Source of the DNA: Salinicola tamaricis | GTDB lineage: Bacteria > Pseudomonadota > Gammaproteobacteria > Pseudomonadales > Halomonadaceae | DNA: 64,000 nucleotides | Assembly: GCF_003006155.1 (NCBI RefSeq) | Contig: NZ_CP023559.1 | Location: forward strand, 186,001 to 250,000 | Direction of reading: 5' to 3' | Part shown: in pieces, positions 8,256 through 17,772 of the stretch | Layout: each line of letters starts with the position of its first letter | How positions within the stretch are numbered: the stretch's first letter is position 1 | Position numbers and translations under genes: made by a program | The notes under the pieces: generated by a model | Database searches by the model: none | Told to the model about the DNA's origin: nothing | What the model saw: the letters and a program-made list of their open reading frames with translations, nothing else

Positions 8256-9970
8256 TCAGGCGCGCGAGCGGCGCATCGGCGCATCGCCGTCGTTACGGCG
8301 GCGCGGTGCACGCTCCGGCGCGCCCTGATCTTCAGCGATCTCCAGCGAGCGGCCGGCGACCCGGGCACGTGACATCTTGGCCAGGATAGTGCTGGGCAGG
8401 CCGCTGGGCAGCTCGACCACCGAGAAGGCGTTGCGGATGTCGATCCGACCGATCCGCGCACCTTCGATACCGCCTTCGTTGGCCAGCGCACGACCAGCTG
8501 GCCGGGCTTGACGCCATCCTTGTGGCCGACCGAGACGCGATAGCGAGTCATGCCTTCACGCGGGGCACTGTCGCGGCGACGCGGGCCACGCTCGCGGCTG
8601 GCATCACGGCTACCATCACGCGGGTTGTCGCGGCGTGCAGGGCCTGCGGTGATACGTCCGATCGGTGCTTCACCGGCGCGTGCCAGGGTCGCCATGGCGG
8701 CGGCCAGATCGATCGGATCGTGGCCCTCTGCGACCAGCTTCTCGATCAGCTCACGCTGCTGGCCGGCACCGGCTTCGAGCATCTCGAGCAGACGCGCACT
8801 GAAGCGGTCGTCGCGATGGGCGCGGATGGCGCTCTCGTCGGGCAGCGGCATTTCGGTCATCGGCTGGCCGGTGGCCTGCTCGACCCAGCGCACCTTGCGC
8901 GTCTCGCGACCGCCGGCGAAGGTGATCGCCACGCCGTCACGGCCGGCACGGCCGGTACGCCCGATACGGTGGATGTAGGCTTCCGAATCCTGCGGCAGGT
9001 CGTAGTTGACCACGTGGGTGATACGCGGCACGTCGAGGCCGCGTGCAGCCACGTCGGTGGCTACCAACACATCGACCTTGGCACGCTTGAGCCGGGTAAT
9101 GGTGCGCTCACGCAGGCTCTGGTCGAGGTCGCCGGAGAGGCCGGCGGCGTTGACACCACGCGCGGTGAGCTGCTCGACCAGCGTGGTACAGGCGGCACGG
9201 GTGCGCACGAAGACGATCGCGGCATCGACCGGCTCGACTTCGAGGATACGCGCCAGCGCTTCGAGCTTGCTCGGACCTTCGACCCGGACCACACGCTGCT
9301 CGATGTTCTCGCCGGTGCTGACCTTGGATTCGATCGCCACCTTGACCGGATCGACCAGATAGCGGTTGACGATACGCTCGATCTCGCTCGGCAGGGTGGC
9401 CGAGAAGAATACCCGCTGGGAGTCGCTGGGCGCATCGGCGACAACGCGCTTGACGTCATCGATGAAGCCCATGCGCAGCATTTCATCGGCTTCGTCGAGC
9501 ACCAGCGCAGAGAGCCCTTCCAGCTTGAGGCTGCCACGATCCAGGTGATCGATGATCCGGCCGGGGGTGCCGACCACCACCTGAGCGCCGCGCTTGAGTG
9601 CGCTCAACTGCTCGCGGTACTCCTGACCGCCGCACAGGGTGGCGATCTCGAGACCTTTCAGATTTTGACCATACTTGGAGAACGAGACGGCCACCTGCTG
9701 GGCCAGCTCGCGGGTCGGTGCCAGTACCAGCACCTGAGGTTCACGCCGCTCGAGCTCGAGTCGGCTCAAGAGCGGCAGGGCGAAGGCAGCGGTCTTGCCG
9801 GTGCCGGTCTGGGCCTGGCCCAGCACGTCGCGGCCGTCGAGCAGCGCAGGGATAGTCTGCGACTGGATCGGAGATGGTGTTTCGTAGCCCAGGGTATCGA
9901 GGGCAGAGAGTACTTCCGGCAATAGCGCCAGATCGCCAAAGCTTGGCGTCGCAACTACAGTCGAGGTCAT
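8256..9970 (-). CDS. deaD: DEAD-box ATP-dependent RNA helicase DeaD/CsdA, one frame break near 8490
   Basis: About 571 residues. The helicase core has the Q motif, AQTGTGKT (motif I), PTRELAQQ (Ia), TPGR (Ib), DEAD (II), SAT (III), then ARGLD and HRIGRTGRAG in domain 2. A basic linker (RRDNPRDGSRDASRERGPRR) leads to a DbpA-type RNA-binding domain (RYRVSVGHKDGVKPGQLV, continuing ALANEGG after the break). One G appears to be missing at about 8490; restoring it extends the frame to the TGA at 8256, which meets the terminator. The start at 9970 has AAGGTG 7 nt upstream. It unwinds structured RNA in ribosome assembly and cold adaptation. Confidence 0.9.
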
Positions 9971-10364
9971 TTCACACCTTGGAGTGGCCGGTGGAGGTAC
10001 CGGCGAAAATGTCATGGTGCCGCGGGCTTGTGGCCCGACCGACACCGGTCGCACCTGGCATTGTCACCGAGTCGGCGCGAGTGCCGGAGTCGGAGACGTC
10101 TGTGGCGACCTTGCTGCGCCCGGTCGTGAGAATCATCGACCGATAAAAGCGCGCCATCGTTGCATCCGGACGCAGAAGTCGGCTTGCGCCGTGCGTCGTA
10201 CACGAGATACGTCCGGTAGTAGCATCGACTCACGGGTCGATGGCGTGGATTGCAGACATATCGGCAGGATGGTGGGGTCAACACATGCGAGGAAGCGCAA
10301 CTATACCATGGGTGAAGCACCACCTCCACCACGATCGTAAATTTCCTACATCACCCCCTCTTTT
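9971..10364. other. intergenic region upstream of deaD
   Basis: About 390 nt with no credible gene. On the minus strand it would hold the deaD leader. A TATAGT hexamer is read on the minus strand near 10310, but no good -35 sits at the right distance, so I call no promoter. Confidence 0.4.
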
Positions 10365-10483
10365 CTGCCCCACTCTTTCTTCTGCCCCACTCTTTCTTCT
10401 GCCCCACTCTTTCTTCTGCCCCACTCTTTCTTCTGCCCCACTCTTTCTTCTGCCCCACTCTTTCTTCTGCCCCACTCTTTCTT
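10365..10483. repeat. seven exact tandem copies of a 17-bp pyrimidine-rich unit
   Basis: The unit CTGCCCCACTCTTTCTT is repeated head to tail at 10365, 10382, 10399, 10416, 10433, 10450 and 10467 without substitutions. All but one base per unit on the plus strand is a pyrimidine or part of CA. There are no spacers, so it is not a CRISPR. Exact copies point to recent slippage expansion. Confidence 0.95.
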
Positions 10484-10585
10484 CTGCGGCGCCTTGCCGT
10501 CGAGAGGTGTCATCGAGAGGTGAGTGCGCGGCCTATCACCGCTAGAATCGCCGCTGCCAGTCATCCGGCTCCAGGAGAAGCGCCG

Positions 10586-11077
10586 ATGCCCGAAGAGATA
10601 CCCGAAACAACGGCGGATGAGACACCCGCCGTGACCCTGTGGATCGATGCCGACGCCTGCCCGCGGGCAGCCCGCGAGATCATCCTGCGCGCCGCCGAGC
10701 GCACCCACACCCCAACCTGGATGGTCGCCAATCACACCCTGCCGCTGCCGCCCTCGGCCTGGGTCAAGGCGCGTAGCGTAGCCCAAGGCTTCGATGCTGC
10801 CGACGACCTGATCGCGGCCTCGGTACGCCCCGGCGATCTGGTGATCACCAGCGACCTGCCGCTGGCCCAGGAGGTGATCGAGCGCGGTGCCGACGTCATG
10901 ACCACCCGCGGCGAGCCGCTGAGCGCCGACAACGTGCGCGCCAAGGTGCAGATGCGCGACTTCCTGGAGACGCTGCGCGCCAGCGGTGAGCAGACCCGCG
11001 GCCCCGATGCCTACGGCGATACCGAGCGGCGCGAGTTCGCCAATGCGCTGGACCGCTGGCTGCGGCGCCATACATAA
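10586..11077 (+). CDS. yaiI: YaiI/YqxD family protein (DUF188, UPF0178)
   Basis: A 163-residue protein of the UPF0178 family, which has a PIN-like nuclease fold. Conserved segments include LWIDADACPRAAREII near the N-terminus, then RSVAQGFDAADDLIAA, GDLVITSDLPLA and DVMTTRGEPLSADNV. I chose the ATG at 10586 because CAGGAGAAG lies 7 nt before it. Cellular role is not established for the family. It stands alone, followed by a palindromic repeat element. Confidence 0.9.
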   Translation: MPEEIPETTADETPAVTLWIDADACPRAAREIILRAAERTHTPTWMVANHTLPLPPSAWVKARSVAQGFDAADDLIAASVRPGDLVITSDLPLAQEVIERGADVMTTRGEPLSADNVRAKVQMRDFLETLRASGEQTRGPDAYGDTERREFANALDRWLRRHT

Positions 11078-11104
11078 GGAGCCACACATATGACGCCACA
11101 GGTG

Positions 11105-11247
11105 AGAGGGTGTTTACAAAATGCCTGCGCTCGACGACACGGCGTTGAAATCGACCTCAAAGTACTCATTTACACCCCGTAAACTCCGTCTTTTCGGCCG
11201 ATTTCGCCTTGTCTCGCCTTCGCTCGTCGAATTTGTAAACACCCTCT
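11105..11247. repeat. 143-bp palindromic element with 16-bp terminal inverted repeats (structured family, copy A)
   Basis: The ends are perfect inverted repeats: AGAGGGTGTTTACAAA at 11105-11120 and its complement at 11232-11247. Inside, GAAATCG (11147-11153) pairs with CGATTTC (11199-11205), and a hairpin TTTAC/GTAAA (11169-11183) sits in the middle. The core aligns in reverse orientation with elements at 47733-47830 and 44800-44880 and shows compensatory base changes. It resembles a non-autonomous MITE or REP-like element. No target duplication or transposase is visible. Confidence 0.8.
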
Positions 11248-11278
11248 GAGACGTCAAATCTGATCCGATATCGCGGTA

Positions 11279-12283
11279 TCAGGCGCGCTCGCGGATACCG
11301 TGGCCCTCCAGTCTCCCACGGTCATGGGGACGCTCGAGGTCCAGCTGCGGCCCCCGCGGGACGATGCGGGTCGGGTTGATGGTGTCGTGGCTGTAATAGT
11401 AGTGGCGCTTGATATGGTCGAAGTCGACCGTCTCGGCGATGCCCGGCCACTGATAGAGTTCGCGCAGATAGTTGGCGAGTTGCGGGTAGTCCTCGATCCG
11501 CCGGCGGTTGCACTTGAAGTGGCCGAAGTAGACCGCATCGAAGCGGATCAGCGTGGTGAACAGGCGGATATCCGCCTCGGTCAGCCAGGCGCCAGCCAGA
11601 TAACGCTGCTCGGCGAGACGCGCCTCGAGCCGGTCGAGGCAGGCGAAAAGCGCCTCGTAGTGCTTCTCGTAGACCGCCTGCTCGGTGGCGAAGCCGGTCT
11701 TGTAGACGCCATTGTTGACGTTGTCGTAGACATCGGCGTTGACCGCGTCGATCTCCTCGCGCAGGTCCTCGGGATAGAACTCGAGCCGGTTGCCGGTGAG
11801 CCCGTCGAAGGCCGAGTCGAACATGCGCACCAGCTCCGCCGACTCGTTGTTGAGAATCCGGCCCTGCTGCTTGTCCCACAGCGCGGGCACGGTGACCCGT
11901 CCGGTATAGCGCGGGTCGGTCAAGGTATAGAGCTGATGGTGGTACTCGACCCCATTGACGGCATCGCCGCTGGACCCTTCGTCGCGGTGATACGACCAGC
12001 CCTGGTCGAGCATCAGCGGGCTGGTATGGGAGACCCCGATCAGGTCGTCGAGGCCCTTGAGCTTGCGCATGATCAGCGCCCGATGGGCCCAGGGGCAGGC
12101 CAGCGAGACATAGAGATGGAAGCGCGCCGGCCTCGGCGGGCACGCCCGGCTGCCCGTCCGGCCCCGGTTCACCGTCGGCAGTGACCCAGTCGCGCAGCTT
12201 GGCGGATTCGCGCACGAACTCCCGCCGTGGCTCTGGGTGTCGTACCACTTGTCCTGCCATTCACCGTTGACCAACAGGCCCAT
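11279..12283 (-). CDS. yqjG: glutathionyl-hydroquinone reductase (YqjG/ECM4 family), two frame breaks
   Basis: A 334-residue cytosolic Xi-class glutathione transferase that reduces glutathionyl-hydroquinones. The N-terminal thioredoxin-like domain carries the nucleophilic Cys in LYVSLACPWAHRALIMR. Family-typical motifs follow: VPALWDKQQGRILNNESAEL and the C-terminal helical domain with ADIRLFTTLIRFDAVYFGHF. Frames slip near 12220 and 12135, so the segment between (EFVRESAKLRDWV) is read in another frame. GGGAGAG precedes the ATG at 12283. A LysR gene lies upstream on the same strand and may regulate it. Confidence 0.9.
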   Translation of the reverse strand: MGLLVNGEWQDKWYDTQSHGGSSCANPPSCATGSLPTVNRGRTGSRACPPRPARFHLYVSLACPWAHRALIMRKLKGLDDLIGVSHTSPLMLDQGWSYHRDEGSSGDAVNGVEYHHQLYTLTDPRYTGRVTVPALWDKQQGRILNNESAELVRMFDSAFDGLTGNRLEFYPEDLREEIDAVNADVYDNVNNGVYKTGFATEQAVYEKHYEALFACLDRLEARLAEQRYLAGAWLTEADIRLFTTLIRFDAVYFGHFKCNRRRIEDYPQLANYLRELYQWPGIAETVDFDHIKRHYYYSHDTINPTRIVPRGPQLDLERPHDRGRLEGHGIRERA

Positions 12284-12419
12284 GCGTCTCTCCCTATTCC
12301 GATATTCCCGGCGCGCCGCGCACGCGATTCGCCTTCAGCATCATTCACGTTCAGCATAGAGCGCCGGCATCGAATATCGAGCGGATAAATTCGCTGCCAA
12401 CGTTCGGCACAGACGAACC

Positions 12420-13378
12420 TTACGCCTGCGGGGTGCCAGCCAATGGAATCTGGCGCGCTTCCCCGCCCTCCCGCAGCAGCAGCGGGTCGGCATCGCGGCA
12501 GCTGGCGACGGTCGCCTCGATCAGCGCCTGCGCCAGGGCCTGGGTCGCCGGGCCGGCGCCATCGATATCGCGATGGATGATCTGCAACGATGCGTAGCGG
12601 ATACCGCCGACTCGCAGCGGCAGTGCCTTCAGCCGGCCGCCGTCGAGCGCCGCCTGGATTCGCGTCTGCGGTACCCAGGCAAAGCCCAGCCCGCGCTCGA
12701 GCATGTCGATGGAGGTAGAGAGGTGTGAGAGTGTCCAGCGCTGCTCGGCCTTCAGCCAGCCAGCGTCCAGCCGGTGACGCACGGCGGAATCGCGCACCAC
12801 CAGTTGGCGGTGCCCTTCCAGGTCGCGCAGATCGAGCGCTCGACCCAGGCCGTGCAAGGGATGCTCGGGGTGAGCCACGGCGATGAACGGAATGTCCACC
12901 AGCGGCTGCCCCAGAAAGCCTGCGGACTGAAGCCCGAAATGATCAGATCGGCGCGCGACTCGTACAGCATTCGACAGCGCCGTTGAGCACGGTCTCGTGC
13001 AGTTGTACACGCACGTGGGGATAGGCCGACGAGAAGCGGGTCAGCGCTCGGCCAGCGCGCAGCCGGGGAAGATCTGGTCTACCGCCAGCGTGATCTCCGC
13101 CTCGAGGCCGCCAGCAAGGCGCTCGGCGACATCCTCGAGCAGCGCCGCGTTCTCGATCAGCTGGCGCGCCCGGCGCGCAGCATCTCCCCGGCTTCGGTCA
13201 GCACCACCTGGCGCCCCTTGGGCTCGAACAGGCGCACACCCAACTGCTCCTCGATCTTGTGAATCGCATGGTTGAGCGTCGAGGGGCTCTTGTGGATCGC
13301 CGCCGCCGCCTTGGCGAACCCCCCATGGTCGGCCACTGCCGCCAGCATCTGCCACTGCAGCAAGGTCACTCTCGGCAT
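12420..13378 (-). pseudogene. LysR family transcriptional regulator, several frame breaks as read
   Basis: About 319 residues when spliced. The N-terminal helix-turn-helix is intact (FAKAAAAIHKSPSTLNHAIH), and the effector domain continues through EITLAVDQIFPG, FLGQPLVDIPFIAVAHPEHP and GLGFAWVPQTRI. At least three to four frame changes lie near 13170, 13045, 12965 and 12925, clustered in about 250 bp. A strong GGAGGTGAG site precedes the ATG at 13378. It lies upstream of yqjG on the same strand. Whether the gene is inactive or mis-sequenced cannot be decided here; neighbouring genes show the same indel pattern. Confidence 0.8.
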
Positions 13379-13848
13379 GCGCTCACCTCCGGCTGAAAAC
13401 GCTCATGAGCCCGGACAGAAGGGCCACGTTCCCTTCAGTTTACCGCGTCACCGGCATCGAGAAACCCGTTGCACGCGGCCATTCGGCACGTACACTCTGG
13501 ACGCGGGCGTGTGCCTCGGATGCGCCCTTCCAGCGCCTACCGGGTAGTTTTTATCGGCGTCATCGGAAACTGATACAAGGGTTTTACGCGACACCATTGA
13601 CGCAAAATAGCAACGTTTTTATTGCACCATATCAGTGCAAAACGCTGCGCGAACCGGGGCTATACCGGGCGCTGAAAGTTAGTCTGCAAAACATCTGCTT
13701 GACACCAGGGCACTCTTCTCCGCACCCCATGGTGTCTGGGATTCGATGCTGTACATTAATACAGACTAGGCAATTAATACCGCCATGGGGTATGGTTCCC
13801 GAGCCTTTATATTAGTTTGTCACCTTTTTTACTCGGGCCTTCACCTTC
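13379..13848. other. 470-nt intergenic region between lysR-type gene and mepM
   Basis: No supported gene. The last 110 nt are AT-rich (two ATTAATAC words near 13756 and 13774) and probably hold the mepM promoter. The TTGACA at 13699-13704 has no acceptable -10 hexamer 16-18 nt downstream. Confidence 0.4.
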
Positions 13849-15551
13849 ATGCTGCGAATTTTCCATTCGCTACCCCGCACTCATAAAGTGTTGCTGCTTC
13901 CGGTCGCCACCATGGTCACCGTGCTGGGTACGCAAAAGATCATCGGCGTCTTCGACCACGCCGACACCGCGCAGACACCGATTTCCGTCGCTTCGACCGC
14001 CACACTTTCGCAGTCGATCATCGCCTCGGCTGGCAATCATGATTCAGCCATGGGTCATGACAAGGCGGGCGAATCTTCGACACTCCAGCGTCTCTCCGAC
14101 GATATCCCGCTGGCGCAGCTGAAGCCGCTGGAAGTCATGGACGTCGATCTGATTCCCCAGGCGCAGGCCAGCGAGGATGTCCCCGCGGCCAGCGCCGCGA
14201 CCGGTGCCGGCTCGGCCACCGCTCCCCCGCTACTCGCCGCCACGGCACTCAAGTCGGCCCTGGCGTTGGGCGCCAGCGGCCATGATTTCGCTGCCAATAG
14301 CGACAGCGACGACGATATCGGCGGCACCTCCTACGAGGACTGGACCTCCGACGGGATGCTCGACCCGAGCGGCGATCCCGAGCTCGGCAGCGAGATCGCC
14401 TCGCACGAACAGTACGTGCCGGAGTGGCAGAGCTACACCATCCAGCCGGGCGACTCCTTTGCGCTGACCGCCGAGCGCACCCTGGGGCTTGAGTACAGCG
14501 ACGTGACCCAGATCCTCGGCGCGGTGCCGGACAAGAAGGTGCTGACCCGCTGGCGCGTCGGTCGTACCTTCGATTACAAGCTCGACGAGAACGGCCAGTT
14601 GCTGGCGCTACGGGTGATGAAGAATCCCCGCGACGGCTATCTGATCGAGCGTGACAGCGAGACCGCCGAGTTCGCCTATGCGCCGATCGAAAAGGCCGGT
14701 GAGGCCACTCAGCGCATGTTCAGCGGCACCGTCAGCGGCTCCTTCGCGCTCTCGGCGCAGTCCACCGGGCTCTCCAGTGCCGAAGTCTCCGAACTGACCC
14801 ATGTGCTCTCCAAGAAGCTCGATTTCCGCCGCGACGCCCGCGCCGGCGATCACTTCCAGGTGCTGGTCGAATCCGACATGATCGACGGCCAGTCGCTGGA
14901 CTCCAAGATCCTCGCCGCCAAGTACGAAGGCCAGCGCATGGATCTGACCGTGGTACGTACAGCGCCGACGATCACTTCTATACCCCGGACGGCAACGGTC
15001 TCGATCCCGCCTTCGACCGCTACCCCTTCCAGGGTCACTACCGCATCAGCTCGCCGTTCAACCTGCGTCGGCACCATCCGGTCACCGGTCGGATCAGCCC
15101 GCACAAGGGCACCGACTTCGCCATGCGTAGCGGTACCCCGATCGATGCCCCCGCCGACGGCCGGGTCGAAAAGGTGGTCAACCACCCGCTCGCCGGCAAG
15201 TACATCGTGATTCGTCACGACAACGGCTACGTCACCCGCTACCTGCACCTGAGCAAGGCGCTGGTGAAGCCCGGCGAGCGGGTCAAGATGGGCGAGGAGA
15301 TCGCCCTCTCCGGCAATACCGGACGCACCACCGGGCCGCACCTGCACTACGAGATCCTGGTCAACAACCGTCAGGTCGACGCCATGCGCGTCAAGCTGCC
15401 GGATTCGCAGAAGCTGACCGGCAAGGCGCTGGCCGCCTTCAAGCGCCAGTCGGAAAACCTGCTGGCCAAGCTCGACCAGAGCAACGGCGACGAACCGGCG
15501 ATCGCCCAGGTCAACCCGCAGAAGACCCAGCGCGGCGACGACAATATCTGA
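13849..15551 (+). CDS. mepM: MepM-like murein DD-endopeptidase (LysM/OapA plus peptidase M23), one frame break
   Basis: About 567 residues. An N-terminal membrane anchor (VLLLPVATMVTVLG) precedes a linker, a LysM-like/OapA domain (WQSYTIQPGDSFALTAERTL) and a C-terminal M23 zinc peptidase. The M23 ligands are visible in HKGTDFA (HxxxD) and HLHYE (HxH), with GNTGRTTGPHLHYE typical of the family. One T appears to be missing near 14958 (codons for VVRYSADDH), and the downstream frame runs cleanly to TGA at 15551. The enzyme cuts peptidoglycan cross-links in the periplasm during cell elongation. A terminator follows. Confidence 0.9.
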
Positions 15552-15623
15552 TCGGTCGGCGGCCAATACCAACGCTGTGGCAAATACAAGATCGGTGGTC
15601 AGCTCAAGAAAAGCCCTAACTCG

Positions 15624-15652
15624 AAAAAGCCCCGCCCGGTGCGGGGCTTTTT
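15624..15652 (+). terminator. rho-independent terminator after mepM
   Basis: AAAAAGCCCCGC pairs perfectly with GCGGGGCTTTTT around a 5-nt loop, 73 nt past the mepM stop. The flanking A and T runs could make it work in both directions. Confidence 0.9.
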
Positions 15653-15773
15653 GCTGCCTGCCCGGCATGAAAAGCGTCGGGCGAACCGCAACGCAGCGGA
15701 CCTGCACTGGGAGCGACACTAATTTCCGTTTGCGGGGGTAGAAGTTTCTGTCGCTTAGGCCCATTCTGAGATC

Positions 15774-15845
15774 GACTCCGTTACGTCAGGGAGGTAACGC
15801 CGACACCGTTCTTGCGTCCGACACGACAGTGGCACTGACGGAGTC
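15774..15845 (+). promoter_or_regulatory. candidate structured leader upstream of phoH-like gene
   Basis: GACTCCGT (15774-15781) can pair with ACGGAGTC (15838-15845), while GTTAC/GTAAC at 15780-15797 offers a competing short hairpin using the same left arm. The site lies about 75 nt before the start codon. A regulatory role is speculative. Confidence 0.25.
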
Positions 15846-15920
15846 TCCTGCCCGACATCGACTTGTCACGGCACTCTGTCAGGGTCGAGAAGCCTTGAAC
15901 TCACAGGAGTGCTTTTGCCG

Positions 15921-17336
15921 ATGGTGCGTATCGACAAGAAAGCGAACAGGCTCTACGTACTGGACACCAATGTCCTGATCCACGACCCCGCAGCCCTTTA
16001 CCATTTCGAAGAGCATGATGTGGTCATCCCCATGACCGTGCTCGAGGAGCTCGACAAGCACAAGAACGGCATGCGCGAGATCGCTCGCACCGCCCGTCAG
16101 ATCAGCCGCACACTTTCCGATCTCACCGCCCACGTCACCCCCGAGGAGATTCAGCAAGGCATTCCCATCCCGCGTGCCAGCGGCGAACCCGCAGGCCGCC
16201 TGCGCTTCCTCTGCTATCAGGATCTGGAGCCACTGGAGACCCTGGAGAACTCTCCGGACAATCGCATTCTCGCCGAAACCTGTCGCCTGCGCCGTGACCG
16301 CCCGGACGCCTCGGTCATCCTGGTGACCAAGGATATCAATCTGCGGGTCAAGGCCGCCGCGCTCAAGGTACCGGTGGAGGACTACCTCAGCGACAAGGCC
16401 TTCGACGATCTCGACGCCATGATCGAGGGCGCCAAGGTCTACGCCGACGCCGGCCGCGACGGCCACGGCCTGTGGGAGTCGCTGGACGTCGAGGTGATGG
16501 TCGAGCGCGCCGAGGGGCATACCCTCTACCACCTGGAAGGCGCGATACCCGACGATTGGCATGTCGGCATGCTGGTCTCCGACAGCGACAACGGCGCCGA
16601 CTTCGAGGCGATCGTGCGCAGCCACTCGCCGCGCCGCGCCACCCTGCAGCTGCTCACCAACTACCGTCATCACGACGGCGTCTGGGGCGTCCACGCCCAC
16701 GACAGCCGCCAGAACTTCGCCCTCAACCTGCTGATGGACCCGGAGATCGACTTCATCACCCTGGCCGGCAGCGCAGGCACCGGCAAGACCTTCATGGCCC
16801 TGGCCGCGGCCTTCCAGCAGACGCTGGACGCCAAGCAGTTCGAACGCATCGTGTTCACCCGCGCGCCCATCCCCATGGGCGAGGACATCGGCTTTCTGCC
16901 CGGCACCGAGGAGGAGAAGATGTCTCCGTGGATGGGTGCCTTCCACGACAACATGGATAACCTGCTGCGTGACGAACGCGAGGGCTCGACCAGCTGGAGC
17001 GACGGTGCCACCCGCCAGCTGATCGGCTCACGGGTGCAGATCCGCTCGCCCACCTTCATGCGCGGGCGCACGCTCAACGATACCTTCCTGATCATCGACG
17101 AGGCCCAGAACTTCACCCCCAAGCAGCTCAAGTCGCTGGTCACCCGGGCCGGGCGCAACACCAAGATCGTCTGCCTGGGCAACGTCGGCCAGATCGACAC
17201 GCCCTATCTCACCGCCAACACCTGCGGCATGGCCGCGGTGGTCGAGCGCTTCCGCAACTGGCCCCATGCCGGACACATCACGCTCAAGAGCGTGGAGCGT
17301 TCACGCCTGGCGCTGGCGGCCGAAGAGCTGCTGTAA
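15921..17336 (+). CDS. PhoH family protein with N-terminal PIN domain (YlaK type)
   Basis: A 471-residue cytoplasmic PIN-PhoH fusion. The PIN ribonuclease-like domain (about residues 1-150) starts YVLDTNVLIHDPAAL and has further acidic sites (VLEELDKHK, RILAETC, VTKDIN). The PhoH ATPase domain has Walker A in LAGSAGTGKTFMALAAA and Walker B in FLIIDEAQNFTPKQLK, then KIVCLGNVGQID. I use the ATG at 15921. AGGAG lies 11 nt before it, so an in-frame TTG at 15915 is possible. The family is thought to couple ATP hydrolysis to RNA metabolism; the exact role is not established. Confidence 0.9.
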   Translation: MVRIDKKANRLYVLDTNVLIHDPAALYHFEEHDVVIPMTVLEELDKHKNGMREIARTARQISRTLSDLTAHVTPEEIQQGIPIPRASGEPAGRLRFLCYQDLEPLETLENSPDNRILAETCRLRRDRPDASVILVTKDINLRVKAAALKVPVEDYLSDKAFDDLDAMIEGAKVYADAGRDGHGLWESLDVEVMVERAEGHTLYHLEGAIPDDWHVGMLVSDSDNGADFEAIVRSHSPRRATLQLLTNYRHHDGVWGVHAHDSRQNFALNLLMDPEIDFITLAGSAGTGKTFMALAAAFQQTLDAKQFERIVFTRAPIPMGEDIGFLPGTEEEKMSPWMGAFHDNMDNLLRDEREGSTSWSDGATRQLIGSRVQIRSPTFMRGRTLNDTFLIIDEAQNFTPKQLKSLVTRAGRNTKIVCLGNVGQIDTPYLTANTCGMAAVVERFRNWPHAGHITLKSVERSRLALAAEELL

Positions 17337-17422
17337 CCCCGATGAGATCCAGACGGCGGGGGCTCGCCCCGCCGCTCTCAGAGATCTGCAACACGCCCCA
17401 ATGAATAGACAACCCCCATACG

Positions 17423-17449
17423 AAAAAGCCCCGGCACTCGGCCGGGGCT
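17423..17449 (-). terminator. rho-independent terminator of zinc-ribbon gene
   Basis: GCCCCGGC/GCCGGGGC stem with a short loop, followed on the minus strand by five T residues. It lies 27 nt past the stop of the small zinc-ribbon gene. Confidence 0.8.
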
Positions 17450-17475
17450 CTCTGACGTCAGCGTCGTATCACGCG

Positions 17476-17715
17476 TCACTCGTCGTCGCTATCGGGCTTC
17501 TTGTTGTTGATCACATCCTCGATCAACTGCTCGGACTCGCTGCGCGGGGTCTCGTCGAGAATCCGCTCGGCCTGGTCCCAGGCGCACACCTCGGTATTGC
17601 ACGAGGTGCAGAAGACCCCATCGTCGGGCTGCTTGGCCTGGGAGACCTTCATCATGTGGTTGCCGCAGTTGGGGCAGCCCTTGGGCATCCGGAATTCCAC
17701 GGAAAAGTCTGACAC
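17476..17715 (-). CDS. small zinc-ribbon protein, function unknown
   Basis: A 79-residue acidic protein with two cysteine knuckles, CPNCG (about residues 14-18) and CTSC followed by EVC (about 36-44), typical of a rubredoxin-like or zinc-ribbon fold. The tail is rich in Asp and Glu (SESEQLIEDVINNKKPDSDD). The start is GTG at 17715, chosen because AAGGAG lies 8 nt upstream. It has its own terminator. I do not recognise a named function; a role in nucleic-acid or protein binding would fit the fold. Confidence 0.75.
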   Translation of the reverse strand: MSDFSVEFRMPKGCPNCGNHMMKVSQAKQPDDGVFCTSCNTEVCAWDQAERILDETPRSESEQLIEDVINNKKPDSDDE

Positions 17716-17772
17716 GGCGTTACTCCTTGTCGGCCGTCGGGAATGAACTTCAGTGTAGTCGAGTTGCGCCGC

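Noticed and set aside
8522..9925. Long open frame on the strand opposite deaD (and similar long frames opposite dgcB, aceE, sulfatase and soxA)
   Set aside because: In GC-rich DNA the antisense of a real gene stays open by codon bias. These frames lack ribosome sites and recognisable domains, while the opposite strand encodes clear families.
10365..10483. CRISPR array
   Set aside because: The 17-bp units abut directly with no spacers, and no cas genes are present.
11105..11247. Insertion sequence
   Set aside because: 143 bp with terminal inverted repeats but no transposase and no clear target-site duplication, so at most a non-autonomous element.
13699..13704. TTGACA as -35 element of the mepM promoter
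   Set aside because: No acceptable -10 hexamer lies 16-18 nt downstream.
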